A stretch of 52,394 bases of DNA, taken from positions 3,226 to 55,619 of the forward strand of contig DERZ01000032.1 in assembly GCA_002361155.1 (NCBI GenBank). Reading direction: 5' to 3'. This document shows, one piece after another, positions 10,933 through 19,500 of the stretch (positions are counted from its first letter, which is position 1; the number at the start of each line of letters is the position of its first letter). Source of the stretch: Porphyromonadaceae bacterium UBA3327 (GTDB lineage Bacteria; Bacteroidota; Bacteroidia; Bacteroidales; Muribaculaceae). The notes below the pieces were generated by a model. That model was not told the origin of the DNA. It worked only from the letters and a program-made list of their open reading frames with translations, and did no database searches. Position numbers and translations under genes: made by a program.

Positions 10933-11163
10933 ATGAAAAAAATTGTTTATTCGCTTGCTGTACTTTTCAGCGTAGCACTCGTATCCTGCGGTGGTGAGAA
11001 GAAAGCTGAGGCTGTTGATACAGACACAATGCTTCAGGTAGAAGAGGTTGTTGCAGTTGACTCTGCAAACGACACTCTCGTAGCTGCAGAGGCTGACGTT
11101 GTTGCCGCCGGCGACACCGTAGCACAGGCCGCTGAGGTAGCTGAAGTACCCGCTGCCAACTAA
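10933..11163 (+). CDS. Small acidic lipoprotein
   Basis: A 76-residue precursor with a lipoprotein signal peptide: Lys-Lys start, hydrophobic core and lipobox LVSC with Cys at residue 19, followed by GGEKK. The mature part is about 57 residues of low complexity, almost only Ala, Val, Glu, Asp and Thr, strongly acidic and probably disordered. I recognise no family. A near-consensus promoter precedes it and a 14-bp stem hairpin follows, so it is a single-gene transcript that is probably abundant. The sequence suggests an envelope lipoprotein; its role cannot be read from it. Confidence 0.8.
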   Translation: MKKIVYSLAVLFSVALVSCGGEKKAEAVDTDTMLQVEEVVAVDSANDTLVAAEADVVAAGDTVAQAAEVAEVPAAN

Positions 11164-11199
11164 TCAGTGCCAAGTACAGCGACGAAAGTCAAAGTATGC

Positions 11200-11231
11200 A
11201 AAGCCGATGATTCATCCGAATCATCGGCTTT
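11200..11231 (+). terminator. Terminator of the small lipoprotein gene
   Basis: A perfect 14-bp stem: AAAGCCGATGATTC at 11200-11213, loop ATCC, GAATCATCGGCTTT at 11218-11231. It ends in TTT and lies 36 bp past the stop. It also overlaps the first possible ATG (11167) of the next gene's open frame, arguing that this gene starts further downstream. Confidence 0.75.
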
Positions 11232-11280
11232 GTCGCAAATGACGATGGAACCGAATCCGCATAAATCTCTCGCTGACAGA

Positions 11281-13158
11281 ATGAAGAATACACAAATCCA
11301 CAATTCCGGCCACTCCGGCATTCTCGCCATGCGGCTCCTCCGCATGGCAGTCCGCGTCACGGCGGCGCTGGCGCTGACGACACTTCCACTACAGCTCTCC
11401 GGATGCGGTCCGACCGCCACCGACCGCGACCTTGACCGCGCCGAAGCCCTACTGGAGGAGCGTCCGGACTCGGCCTTCAGCATCGTCATGAGTATGGACA
11501 GCATGACAAGATCCCGGAATCCAAGAGCCAGGATTCTGGAATATGAGGCCAGATACATGATGGATATCCATCCGATAATCCCCGACCGGGAACACATTGA
11601 TATTGATGATATGGATCTGGACGGATTTATCAGGATGAAGGCATATTATCTCAAAGGATATGATTCCTACATCAAAGGAGACATGGAATCCGCTGTACTG
11701 AATTCACTCCATGCTGAAAATGCCGCCGAAGAAGAGGGTCCCCTCTGCTCTCCGCTATGGAAAGCACGGATTTATCAGCTTCTCGGAATGTCATATTCCG
11801 GCACCTGCTACTTCATCAAGGCCGCAGAGTATTTCGACAAGGCAAAAAATATGTTCGGAAAGGCAGGAAAAAAGGTAAATGCCATTTATAATGACCTTGA
11901 CAAGATCCTCTGCCTCTCAGGGTTATCAGCGGACCCTGAGACTATCGACAGTCTTGTGATCCTTGCTGAAAAGATCCATGAACAAAACGGGGAATTCTTC
12001 AGCGACATCCGGCTGAAGAATTACTGGCATTACGCATACGCGGCACCTCTGCTAAAGACAGACGATATCGGCAAACTCAGGAAATGCCTTGATTTCTGGA
12101 ATTCGGACTCCTGCACGATGTCGGACAATCCGAAGCTACTGTCAATGAAGGCAAAGGCAATGAGTCGTCTTGGATTAGACCTTGCCGCGAGGCAGCTCGC
12201 TGATTCCCTTGTCAGACCGGGCATTGATCCGTATTCACGGATTATGGCATACGAGACACTGGCCTCATGCTGGATGAAGGATGGAGACACCGGCAAATAC
12301 CTGGAATGTAAGGATTCCATATCCGGAATAAGGGACAGGCAGGCCGGAGTGATAATCGGACAAAGTAACCTTGACATACAGAACAGATTCAACGAAGAGG
12401 CTGCCCGGAAAGCCGCGGAATCCGAACGTCGGGCAGATGAGAGACTTCGTACGCTCGCCATGATCTGCGGGCTGATGATAATTGTCACAGTTTTCATATT
12501 ACTGGCAATCAGAAAAAGAAACAGCTTGAGATTAAAGGAAATGTTTTCCGAGTTAATCGTCATGAAGGATGACCTGAACAGAATTCAGGAGGAACTGACC
12601 AGTTCGCGCCGGGAGTCGGAAACCGTCGGCAGATCTCTGGAGGAAGCCAGACTGGCCGCATTGCGGGAAAAAGAGGACAATCAGAAAAAAGAGTCCGGTT
12701 ACAGGCAACGCATAAAGCAACTGGAGGAAACGTCAGGGAAAGGCTCGTCACTCGGAGAATTGTCATCATTGTTTTCCGAGCAGATCGCCACAATAAACAG
12801 TCTGTGTGAGAATCTTATCGAGAACCCCCGGAGCGACCTGTCGGACATGAAAAGCATGCAGGCAATCTCCGACCTGTTCGACAGTCTCCGCAATCCGGAT
12901 TTCATAAAGATTGTCGAGACTCGGGTTGACCTTACCAAAAACGGCCTCATCTCAAGACTGCGTGAACAGTGTTCCGGATTTCTCACATCTGACGATATGG
13001 ATTTCTACATACTCACAGCATCCGGAATGAAGTACAGGACCGTATCAACCATACAGAACAAATCTCAAAGCAGTTATTCAAAGAGGAAATTCCGGCTTAA
13101 GGAAAAACTCACAAAAAACAATCCGAAGAATCTGAACGAATTCATTTCCTATCTTTGA
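11281..13158 (+). CDS. TPR, transmembrane, coiled-coil and HTH-like regulator
   Basis: A protein of about 625 residues. The N-terminal end has a hydrophobic stretch closing in a lipobox-like LSGC (MRLLRMAVRV... onward), followed by a long alpha-helical region that looks like TPR repeats. A single membrane helix (about 390-412, MICGLMIIVTVFILLAI) comes next, then a coiled coil, and a C-terminal segment (ending YSKRKFRLKEKL) resembling the divergent LuxR-type HTH of Bacteroidota regulators. The layout suggests a periplasmic sensor with a cytosolic DNA-binding end. The frame is open from 11167, but the upstream terminator covers that stretch, so the start is 11281 or 11329. It lies just upstream of the secreted peptide, barrel and C39 exporter genes and may control them. 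Confidence 0.7.
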   Translation: MKNTQIHNSGHSGILAMRLLRMAVRVTAALALTTLPLQLSGCGPTATDRDLDRAEALLEERPDSAFSIVMSMDSMTRSRNPRARILEYEARYMMDIHPIIPDREHIDIDDMDLDGFIRMKAYYLKGYDSYIKGDMESAVLNSLHAENAAEEEGPLCSPLWKARIYQLLGMSYSGTCYFIKAAEYFDKAKNMFGKAGKKVNAIYNDLDKILCLSGLSADPETIDSLVILAEKIHEQNGEFFSDIRLKNYWHYAYAAPLLKTDDIGKLRKCLDFWNSDSCTMSDNPKLLSMKAKAMSRLGLDLAARQLADSLVRPGIDPYSRIMAYETLASCWMKDGDTGKYLECKDSISGIRDRQAGVIIGQSNLDIQNRFNEEAARKAAESERRADERLRTLAMICGLMIIVTVFILLAIRKRNSLRLKEMFSELIVMKDDLNRIQEELTSSRRESETVGRSLEEARLAALREKEDNQKKESGYRQRIKQLEETSGKGSSLGELSSLFSEQIATINSLCENLIENPRSDLSDMKSMQAISDLFDSLRNPDFIKIVETRVDLTKNGLISRLREQCSGFLTSDDMDFYILTASGMKYRTVSTIQNKSQSSYSKRKFRLKEKLTKNNPKNLNEFISYL

Positions 13159-13299
13159 ATCCTTGAAGCGGTTCCATACACAGGAATCCTCAAATAACCT
13201 CACTCCTTATCATATAATGAATGTGTGTCGCGGCATATCTTACATGGCTGCGACACTCTTTTTACCCACTTTTTCCTCAAATGTATATTATGCGTATGC

Positions 13300-13381
13300 A
13301 TGCCCGAAATATTCTTTTTCAGCCTCCCATAACACACTATACTCGAGTTCATTGAAAATCCAATGCCCGAAATATTCTTTT
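13300..13381 (+). repeat. Two 19-bp direct repeats ahead of the secreted-peptide gene
   Basis: ATGCCCGAAATATTCTTTT occurs at 13300-13318 and identically at 13363-13381. Start points are 63 bp apart, six helical turns, so both face the same side of the DNA. The downstream copy overlaps the -33 element of the promoter at 13379-13410. This is the layout of an activator or repressor binding site. Confidence 0.7.
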
Positions 13382-13410
13382 GCATTATACATTTCCCCGT
13401 TGTATCTTTG
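13379..13410 (+). promoter_or_regulatory. Promoter of export locus 1
   Basis: TTTG at 13379-13382, 20 bp, TATCTTTG at 13403-13410: an exact Bacteroidota consensus. The start site would be near 13417, giving a leader of about 32 bases before the ATG at 13449. Confidence 0.75.
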
Positions 13411-13448
13411 CATCACGAAACCTGATCATCACATAATATATTCAACCG

Positions 13449-13685
13449 ATGAAGAAGTATTCATTAACCGGATTCTTAACGGCGGCGCTCACGGTACTGT
13501 TCGCGCACTCCGCGGGCGTGTGCGGGATGACCGCCACATCGGACTCCGACCCCGCCAGCAAGACCTATACTTTCTCATCAGAGATGTCTTTTTCCACAAC
13601 CGTTGACACCACCGGCCCCGAACTCTACATTGGAATCGCCACCGAATTTGGCACGACCAACATCGGTGACATCCCGGCAGAGTGA
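13449..13685 (+). CDS. Small secreted peptide of export locus 1
   Basis: A 78-residue precursor with a Sec signal peptide (KK start, hydrophobic 6-24, likely cleavage near residues 24-27) and a mature peptide of about 52 residues rich in Thr, Ser, Asp and Glu. It has one Cys, at 25, inside or at the edge of the signal. There is no double-glycine leader, so it is not an obvious substrate of the C39 exporter encoded downstream. I know no family. A consensus promoter with a repeated 19-bp site lies just upstream, and the barrel and exporter genes follow on the same strand. It could be a signal, a substrate or an accessory subunit; the sequence does not decide. Confidence 0.65.
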   Translation: MKKYSLTGFLTAALTVLFAHSAGVCGMTATSDSDPASKTYTFSSEMSFSTTVDTTGPELYIGIATEFGTTNIGDIPAE

Positions 13686-14018
13686 GGCGGCCGGGGTCTC
13701 TCTATCTGCCAGATTGCTGATAAAATCGAGATAATGTAAACAAATTACCTCTTTTAACAATAATTAACATTAGAATATTGTACATTTTACATAATTTTAT
13801 TTAATTTGTCATTATTTATAATTCATATTGCAATTTTGTTTGCCATATTGCATTTGCCGATATATCGAGACAACTGCTCTATTCTCTGCGCGAAGCCGCG
13901 GGCCAGTAAACAAGGCGGCATAACCTCAAAACTATTTATTAAGAAACAGACAGCAAACAACACGAGACCCATCAACCTATCTCCCAATGGATTATCAAAA
14001 AAATATTCATTCAAAAAA
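13686..14018. other. AT-rich spacer between secreted peptide and barrel genes
   Basis: A 333-bp spacer, very AT-rich from about 13730 to 13850. The barrel's reading frame stays open back to an ATG at 13806, but that stretch encodes no signal peptide consistent with an outer-membrane protein. I find no exact promoter match, stable hairpin or convincing small gene here. Confidence 0.5.
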
Positions 14019-16157
14019 ATGATCATGAAAACCTCAATCATAACGTTATGCGTCGCTGCGATAAGTATGTCCGCTGCTACGGCATCGGGTACGGTGTCCG
14101 GAAGCGGCACAGGGCTACCAAACGACAGCGTGGATGCAACGGCCAACGATACTACGGAGAATACGGCGGTCGACCTCGAGGAACTTGAAGTCAAGGCAAA
14201 CACAATGGTGATGGACGGCAAGCGGACGACACTGATTCCGACACCGCGCGACAAGAAATTCGCATCCGACGGCATCGGGATACTCCGGAACATGGCGCAG
14301 GCCAACGTAGTGGTCAATCCGCTGGACCAGTCGGTGACGAATGCGGCGGGAGTGCCGTACTCCTTCTTCATCGACTATGTCCCCGCCTCCGACCGGCAGG
14401 TCAAGGACATCCGTCCGCAGGACGTGCTGCGGGTGGAGGTCATAGAGAGTCCGGAAGACCCGCGCTTTAACGGAGCGCGGATAGCCGCCAACTTCATCAT
14501 GAGGAAATATGAATACGGCGGTTATACCAAATTCAGCGGAACCCACCAATTCCCCGCTTCGTCAGGTGAATATGGAGTATATTCAAAGCTCTCGTACCGG
14601 AAGATGACATACGATGTCTCCGGAGGAACAGGGTTCATCAACACTACGACCCTCAACGGCCCCGACTCCGAATCAATATACCGCTTCGGGGACGAGACCG
14701 TCACCAGAACCCAGACCGTCGATTCCTTCAGGGATCTGCAGCTGATGCCATACGTCACGGCGAGAGCTGTCTACTCGACAAACGGCACCATGATTTCCAA
14801 TACCGTAGGATACAGTGGAAAGGACTTTCGCTTCGGCATCCGGAAAGGCTCGGTGGAATATCCCGGCCACACGCCGAAAGAAGAATTCATAAAAAAATAC
14901 GATTCAGATTTGAAATCCATATCCTGGAGAGGCATGTACTATTTCAGCCTTCCGAAGCGGTTCTCCATCAACTTCGACGGCTCTGTCGGCCGAACCCTCA
15001 ATGATGACTGGACATCCTATACGGCAGGCTCCGCCAGTCCGATTGTCAACGACATCACCGAAAAGGAGTGGAAAACCGACGGCGACATCACCGTCACCAA
15101 GAACATCGGAGCCCAGTCGGTAGGCGCGACCGTGTCGGGAGGATGGAGAAACAGTCTGCTCGATTACCGCACCGATGACCTTGCCTCGGTCGAATACAGC
15201 GAGTCGTACATGCATTTCCGTATAAACTCGTCGTTCAATCTAGGCAGATTCGGCATCTCTCCGAGCGTGTCAATGACAAAGACATTCCAGACCATCAACG
15301 GGCATGCATTGAACCGGTGGTTCCCGAAGGCATTCATACCCGCATGGGTAAGGATAAGCGACCGCCAGACTGCCAACATGTCGTTCGAATACGCCAAGGG
15401 GGGAGTACCTCCGGCGGACATGAGTCCGGTACTGGTCCGGCGCAACGAGATCGATGCCGTGGAAGGCAACGATAATCTCGGATACTACGACTTCTACACA
15501 GGATCAGTAGGCTACAGTATTGCATTCGGCGGATCATTCTCCGCAAACATCAACGGCAATGTGACCTACACCCGAAACGACATAGTGCCTGTGTACAGTC
15601 CGAAATACGACGCCGACGGAAGTCGGATGATGGTACAGTCGTTCGCTAACAACGGCTCGATGTTACACGGCAACGCCATGCTCCGTCTGTCGGGAGGATT
15701 CTTCGGCAACAGACTTTACCTTCAGCTTTACGGCGCGGCCAAATATTTCCACAGAAGCGGTCTTTATGCAAGGGTAGCCTGGGACTGGAGAGGAGGCGCG
15801 TACGCCACGTATTACATCCGCAATTTCCAGGTATCCGCCGGATATTCCACTCCCAGCGTTTCTCATTCGTCTGTGGCTGACGAGAGATATCCCTCTTTTT
15901 ATTACATTAACGGGACCTGGGCATGGAACGGACTGTATATCGGTCTTTCATTCAAAAGTCCGTTCAGAAAATCGCTTGTCTGCTATACCTCGAGCATGGA
16001 CGCGGGAGATTATATCAATAACGAGACTTATTACAGTACCACTTATCGTCAGAATATCGAGTTGACCGTGACCTATTCCTTCGGCTACGGAAAGAAAACA
16101 TCGAAAGATAACGAAGTCAGCAAGATAGGAGGCGGGAACTCCATCATCCTCAAGTAG
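14019..16157 (+). CDS. TonB-receptor-like outer membrane beta-barrel (export locus 1)
   Basis: About 712 residues. The frame is open from 13806, but the start at 14019 (or 14025) gives a proper signal peptide (MIMKTSIITLCVAAISMSAA). The mature protein begins with a short acidic linker and a TonB-box-like DLEELEVKA. A plug-like domain follows; its end (VLRVEVIESPEDPRFNG, NFIMRKY) parallels the plug of TonB-dependent receptors. The rest alternates in aromatic beta strands, as in a 22-strand barrel, and closes with FGYGKK and a short tail. It is clearly paralogous to the barrel at 28128-30284 (shared GGYTK.SG, YSK.SY..MTYD and GYGKK). It lacks the N-terminal carboxypeptidase-like domain of SusC proteins. 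The C39 exporter gene starts 6 bp after its stop. Confidence 0.8.
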   Translation: MIMKTSIITLCVAAISMSAATASGTVSGSGTGLPNDSVDATANDTTENTAVDLEELEVKANTMVMDGKRTTLIPTPRDKKFASDGIGILRNMAQANVVVNPLDQSVTNAAGVPYSFFIDYVPASDRQVKDIRPQDVLRVEVIESPEDPRFNGARIAANFIMRKYEYGGYTKFSGTHQFPASSGEYGVYSKLSYRKMTYDVSGGTGFINTTTLNGPDSESIYRFGDETVTRTQTVDSFRDLQLMPYVTARAVYSTNGTMISNTVGYSGKDFRFGIRKGSVEYPGHTPKEEFIKKYDSDLKSISWRGMYYFSLPKRFSINFDGSVGRTLNDDWTSYTAGSASPIVNDITEKEWKTDGDITVTKNIGAQSVGATVSGGWRNSLLDYRTDDLASVEYSESYMHFRINSSFNLGRFGISPSVSMTKTFQTINGHALNRWFPKAFIPAWVRISDRQTANMSFEYAKGGVPPADMSPVLVRRNEIDAVEGNDNLGYYDFYTGSVGYSIAFGGSFSANINGNVTYTRNDIVPVYSPKYDADGSRMMVQSFANNGSMLHGNAMLRLSGGFFGNRLYLQLYGAAKYFHRSGLYARVAWDWRGGAYATYYIRNFQVSAGYSTPSVSHSSVADERYPSFYYINGTWAWNGLYIGLSFKSPFRKSLVCYTSSMDAGDYINNETYYSTTYRQNIELTVTYSFGYGKKTSKDNEVSKIGGGNSIILK

Positions 16158-16163
16158 CGGCGT

Positions 16164-18422
16164 ATGCGCAGGATCAGAGTGGTGCGTCAGCGGGACGCGA
16201 TGCAGTGCGGGGTGGCGTGCCTGTCGATGATATGCGGCTGGCACGGGGAGCGGCTCGCGGTAGACGTGCTGGAGCGCATCTGCCGTCCAACCGCCGAGGG
16301 AGTATCACTCTCCGGCATCTCGCAGGGTGCCGGAGCGCTCGGTATCGGGACCGGCGCCGGACTCGCCACCACCGACTCGCTCGCATCGCTCGAAAGCCCC
16401 TGCGTGCTGCACTGGAACCAGAACCATTTCGTGGTGCTCGAACGCACCGACCGCCGCGCGCGCCGCTTCTGCATCGCCGACCCCGCCAAGGGGAAGCGGT
16501 GGATAGACCGCGCGGAGTTCGAGTCACACTGGATCTCCGACCGCAGGGACCCGGAGCATCCGCGCGGCATCGCCATGACCTTCGGGCCGGGGCCCGACTT
16601 CCACCGCCGTGCGGAGTCATTCCGCCGCGTGACGGAGGCTGGACACGGCAATCCGCTGCGGCTCATCTTCCGGTATCTCGGCAAATACCGGGGCAAGCTG
16701 GCCAAAGTGGCAGTCGCCCTGCTCGCCGCGACGATTCTCCAGCTCATCCTCCCCTTCCTCACCCAGCAGATAGTGGACACCGGAATCCGCAACCGCGACA
16801 TCGGATTCGTGTGGCTGATTCTGCTCGGCGAGCTGGCCATAGTGAGCGGACGGACCCTCACCGACTTCTTCAGGCGGCGCGTGCTGCTGCGGATGTCGAT
16901 GAAGGTGAACGTGTCGCTCGTGTCGGATTTCTTCGTGAAACTGCTCCGTCTCCCCATGGGATTCTTCGACACGAAGCTCTCCGGCGATCTGCTGCAGCGC
17001 ATCGGAGACCACCGCCGGGTGGAGACCTTTCTCACCGGGCAGGTGATCGACATCCTCTTCACCGCACTCAGCTTCCTGGTGTTCGGCACGGTACTTCTCG
17101 TATACGACCGCCTTATCTTCGCCGTGTTCGTGGTCTCAAGCGCGGTCTACGGTTTCTGGACGGCCTCTTTCCTGCGGCGACGCGGGGTGCTGGACCTCGA
17201 GATGTTCGAGGCCCAGTCGCGCAACAACTCGCGCACATGGCAGCTCGTCACCTCGATGCAGGAGATAAAGCTCCAGGGATGCGGCGGACGGCGCACAGCG
17301 GAGTGGGTCGAGACCCAGACGGAGCTGTTCGGACTCCAGATGCGCTCGCTGAAGCTGGCGCAGACGCAGGGAGCCGGCTCGGTGCTCATCAACGAGACGC
17401 GCAACATCCTCATCACCGTCATCGCGGCCACCTCGGTCATCTCGGGCGACATCACGCTGGGCGCGATGCTCGCCGTGCAGTATGTGGCGGGACAGCTGTC
17501 GTCGCCCGTCGAGCAGATGATGGCTTTCGTCTACGCCCTGCAGGACGTGCGGCTCTCGCTCGACCGCATCGGGGAGGTGCACACGCGTCCGGACGAGGAT
17601 GAGGCGCTGGCCCCGGCTCTCCCCGCCGACGGGACGGAGAAGGACTGTGCCGCTCCTGACTCCGGGGAGGTCAGTTCCTCGGGACGCGGAGGCATACGCC
17701 TGTCGGGTGTATCCTTCCGCTACGACACGCATGCCCCGGAGCTGACGCTCGACGGAATCGACCTCGACGCGGAGCCGGGGAAGGTGACGGCGATAGTCGG
17801 GGCCTCGGGAAGCGGGAAGAGCACGCTGGTGAAGCTGATGCTCGGCTACTACCCGTCGGAGCGCGGCGCGATATATGTCGGAGGAAAGCCGCTGACGGGG
17901 ATGCGGATGGAAGACTGGCGGGCGCGCTGCGGCGCGGTGATGCAGGAGGGGGTGATATTCTCCGACACGATAGCGCGCAATATCGCCGTAGGCGACGGCG
18001 ACGTCGACATGGAGCGCGTCCGCTCGGCCGCCGCAACGGCCTGCCTCGACGGGTTCGTGGACTCGCTGCCGCTCGGCTACGACACCAGGGTTGGGAGCGA
18101 CGGCACCGGGCTGAGCCAGGGGCAGAGGCAGCGCATACTGATTGCCCGGGCTGTCTACCGCGACCCGGAGTTCATATTCCTCGACGAGGCAACCAACTCG
18201 CTGGATGCACGCAACGAGCGCATGATCGTGGAGAACCTCGCCTCGTTCTACCGCGGGCGCACCGTGGTGGTGGTGGCCCACCGGCTCTCCACGGTCAGCT
18301 CGGCCGACCGCATAGTGGTGCTCGACCGCGGCCGCGTGGCCGAGACCGGAGACCACGCCTCGCTCACCGCCGCACGCGGGATATACTACACTCTCGTCCG
18401 AAACCAGCTCGAACTCGGTTAG
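16164..18422 (+). CDS. Peptidase-containing ABC transporter, C39 family (export locus 1)
   Basis: A 752-residue fusion of an N-terminal C39 cysteine peptidase, a six-helix ABC transporter membrane domain (about 170-460) and a nucleotide-binding domain (about 510-752). The peptidase triad is intact: C15 in QRDAMQCGVAC (oxyanion Gln Q9), H88 in NQNHFVVL and D106 in IADPAKG. The ATPase has Walker A GASGSGKST, signature LSQGQRQR, Walker B FIFLDEATNSLD and the switch His in VVAHRLST. Such exporters cut double-glycine leaders and expel the peptide across the inner membrane. No double-glycine precursor is visible in locus 1, and there is no HlyD-type adaptor. Base composition is as GC-rich as its neighbours. 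Confidence 0.92.
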   Translation: MRRIRVVRQRDAMQCGVACLSMICGWHGERLAVDVLERICRPTAEGVSLSGISQGAGALGIGTGAGLATTDSLASLESPCVLHWNQNHFVVLERTDRRARRFCIADPAKGKRWIDRAEFESHWISDRRDPEHPRGIAMTFGPGPDFHRRAESFRRVTEAGHGNPLRLIFRYLGKYRGKLAKVAVALLAATILQLILPFLTQQIVDTGIRNRDIGFVWLILLGELAIVSGRTLTDFFRRRVLLRMSMKVNVSLVSDFFVKLLRLPMGFFDTKLSGDLLQRIGDHRRVETFLTGQVIDILFTALSFLVFGTVLLVYDRLIFAVFVVSSAVYGFWTASFLRRRGVLDLEMFEAQSRNNSRTWQLVTSMQEIKLQGCGGRRTAEWVETQTELFGLQMRSLKLAQTQGAGSVLINETRNILITVIAATSVISGDITLGAMLAVQYVAGQLSSPVEQMMAFVYALQDVRLSLDRIGEVHTRPDEDEALAPALPADGTEKDCAAPDSGEVSSSGRGGIRLSGVSFRYDTHAPELTLDGIDLDAEPGKVTAIVGASGSGKSTLVKLMLGYYPSERGAIYVGGKPLTGMRMEDWRARCGAVMQEGVIFSDTIARNIAVGDGDVDMERVRSAAATACLDGFVDSLPLGYDTRVGSDGTGLSQGQRQRILIARAVYRDPEFIFLDEATNSLDARNERMIVENLASFYRGRTVVVVAHRLSTVSSADRIVVLDRGRVAETGDHASLTAARGIYYTLVRNQLELG

Positions 18423-18427
18423 CACTA

Positions 18428-18459
18428 TTTGGTTGTTTCGAAGAGATTGATTATATTTG
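18428..18459 (+). promoter_or_regulatory. Promoter of the coiled-coil protein gene
   Basis: TTTG at 18428-18431, 20 bp, TATATTTG at 18452-18459. The predicted start site (about 18466) lies after the ATG at 18461, so translation must begin at 18521. Confidence 0.75.
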
Positions 18460-18520
18460 CATGTTGAAAACCGGCGGAGCCTTTCGCAGGCAGTCCCCTG
18501 ACAGAATAAACCCCGACCCT

Positions 18521-19450
18521 ATGAATAAGAAACTTAAGACCTTGGTATATGGCGCAATCGGCGTGCTATCGGCTCTGATAATCCTGATTGTGGTCCTCAT
18601 CGTGAACAATTCGCGCACCACCACGGCGGTGAACGAGGCGCAGGCCCGCGCCGACAGTCTGGCCATAGCCAACGACCAGCTGCTGCTCACCAGCGAGTTC
18701 AACCAGCTGAACGCGGACTTCAACCAGTATGAAGGACAGCAGATATATCTGAAGAACGACTCTCTGGTACAGAAGTACAACGAGGCGCGCATGAAGGTGG
18801 AAGGTCTTATCAAGGAACTTAACGACGAGAAGAAGTCCCATTCGCGCGACATGGCCTCGAGCCGTGCAAAAATAAAGAAACTGGAGGGGGAAATAGCTAC
18901 CCTCAAAGGGATAGTCCGCCATTATCTGGAGGAAATAAAGCGCCTCGGCGAGGAAAACGCCGGACTCAAGCAGGAGATACTGCAGGTGCAGGAGCGCAAC
19001 CAGGCCCTTACGTCGCAGGTGACGCAGGCCACAGCCAGCAACGCAGAGCTGACACAGACCGTGAAGCTCGCAAAGAAGCTGAACATCACCAATGTGGGAT
19101 TCCACGCCTACAACAAGAAGGGACGCGTGGAGAAGAAGCTGGGCAAAGCCCGCCAGCTTGGCGTCAGCTTTACTGTCAGCCCCAACAACACCGCCGCACC
19201 GGGAATGAAGGATTTCTACATGCGGGTGATTTCGCCCGAGGGCACCCTGCTTGGGGGAGCCGGCTCGTTCCACATAGACGGCCAGAATGTGCCATATACG
19301 GCGAAGAGGTCTGTGGAATACGCCAACGATGAGATCAACGTGTCGATCTACTGGGATGTGAACACCACCCTGACGCCAGGCGACTACACGGTGGAGGTGT
19401 TCTGCGACGGCTACCGTCTCGCCTCGCGGCATTTCACGATGAGCAAATAA
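18521..19450 (+). CDS. Inner-membrane-anchored coiled-coil protein
   Basis: A 309-residue protein with one N-terminal membrane helix (about 9-29, rich in Ile, Leu and Val), a long coiled coil (about 35-200) and a C-terminal beta-rich domain (about 205-309) with Ig-like character (GVSFTVSPN, DFYMRVISPEG, PGDYTVEVFCDGYRLASR). It would be anchored in the inner membrane with the rest in the periplasm. An upstream in-frame ATG at 18461 precedes the predicted transcription start, so 18521 is chosen. I do not recognise a named family. It may be an envelope spacer or scaffold. It precedes the alanine-dehydrogenase-like gene by 50 bp. Confidence 0.75.
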   Translation: MNKKLKTLVYGAIGVLSALIILIVVLIVNNSRTTTAVNEAQARADSLAIANDQLLLTSEFNQLNADFNQYEGQQIYLKNDSLVQKYNEARMKVEGLIKELNDEKKSHSRDMASSRAKIKKLEGEIATLKGIVRHYLEEIKRLGEENAGLKQEILQVQERNQALTSQVTQATASNAELTQTVKLAKKLNITNVGFHAYNKKGRVEKKLGKARQLGVSFTVSPNNTAAPGMKDFYMRVISPEGTLLGGAGSFHIDGQNVPYTAKRSVEYANDEINVSIYWDVNTTLTPGDYTVEVFCDGYRLASRHFTMSK

Positions 19451-19500
19451 CCCTTGATCTTATCACACTGACATATTTACCCTAAACGCACCGATACACT

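Noticed and set aside
11167..11280. Upstream start for the TPR/HTH regulator at 11167
   Set aside because: The perfect terminator hairpin at 11200-11231 lies within it and the encoded residues do not form a signal sequence.
13163..13606. A 147-codon plus-strand frame after the regulator gene
   Set aside because: It crosses the 19-bp repeats and the promoter, overlaps the secreted-peptide gene in another frame and has no recognisable features. Its NGG stretch is not a leader context.
13449..13685. The 78-residue peptide as a double-glycine substrate of the C39 exporter
   Set aside because: It has a Sec-type signal with a hydrophobic core and no Gly-Gly, Gly-Ala or Gly-Ser leader end preceded by the usual Leu/Glu pattern.
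13806..14018. N-terminal extension of the locus 1 barrel
   Set aside because: The extra 71 codons run through AT-rich intergenic sequence and place a charged stretch before the signal peptide, which starts cleanly at 14019 or 14025.
18461..18520. Upstream start for the coiled-coil protein at 18461
   Set aside because: The consensus promoter at 18428-18459 puts the transcript start after this ATG; the ATG at 18521 begins directly with a charged N-terminus and membrane helix.
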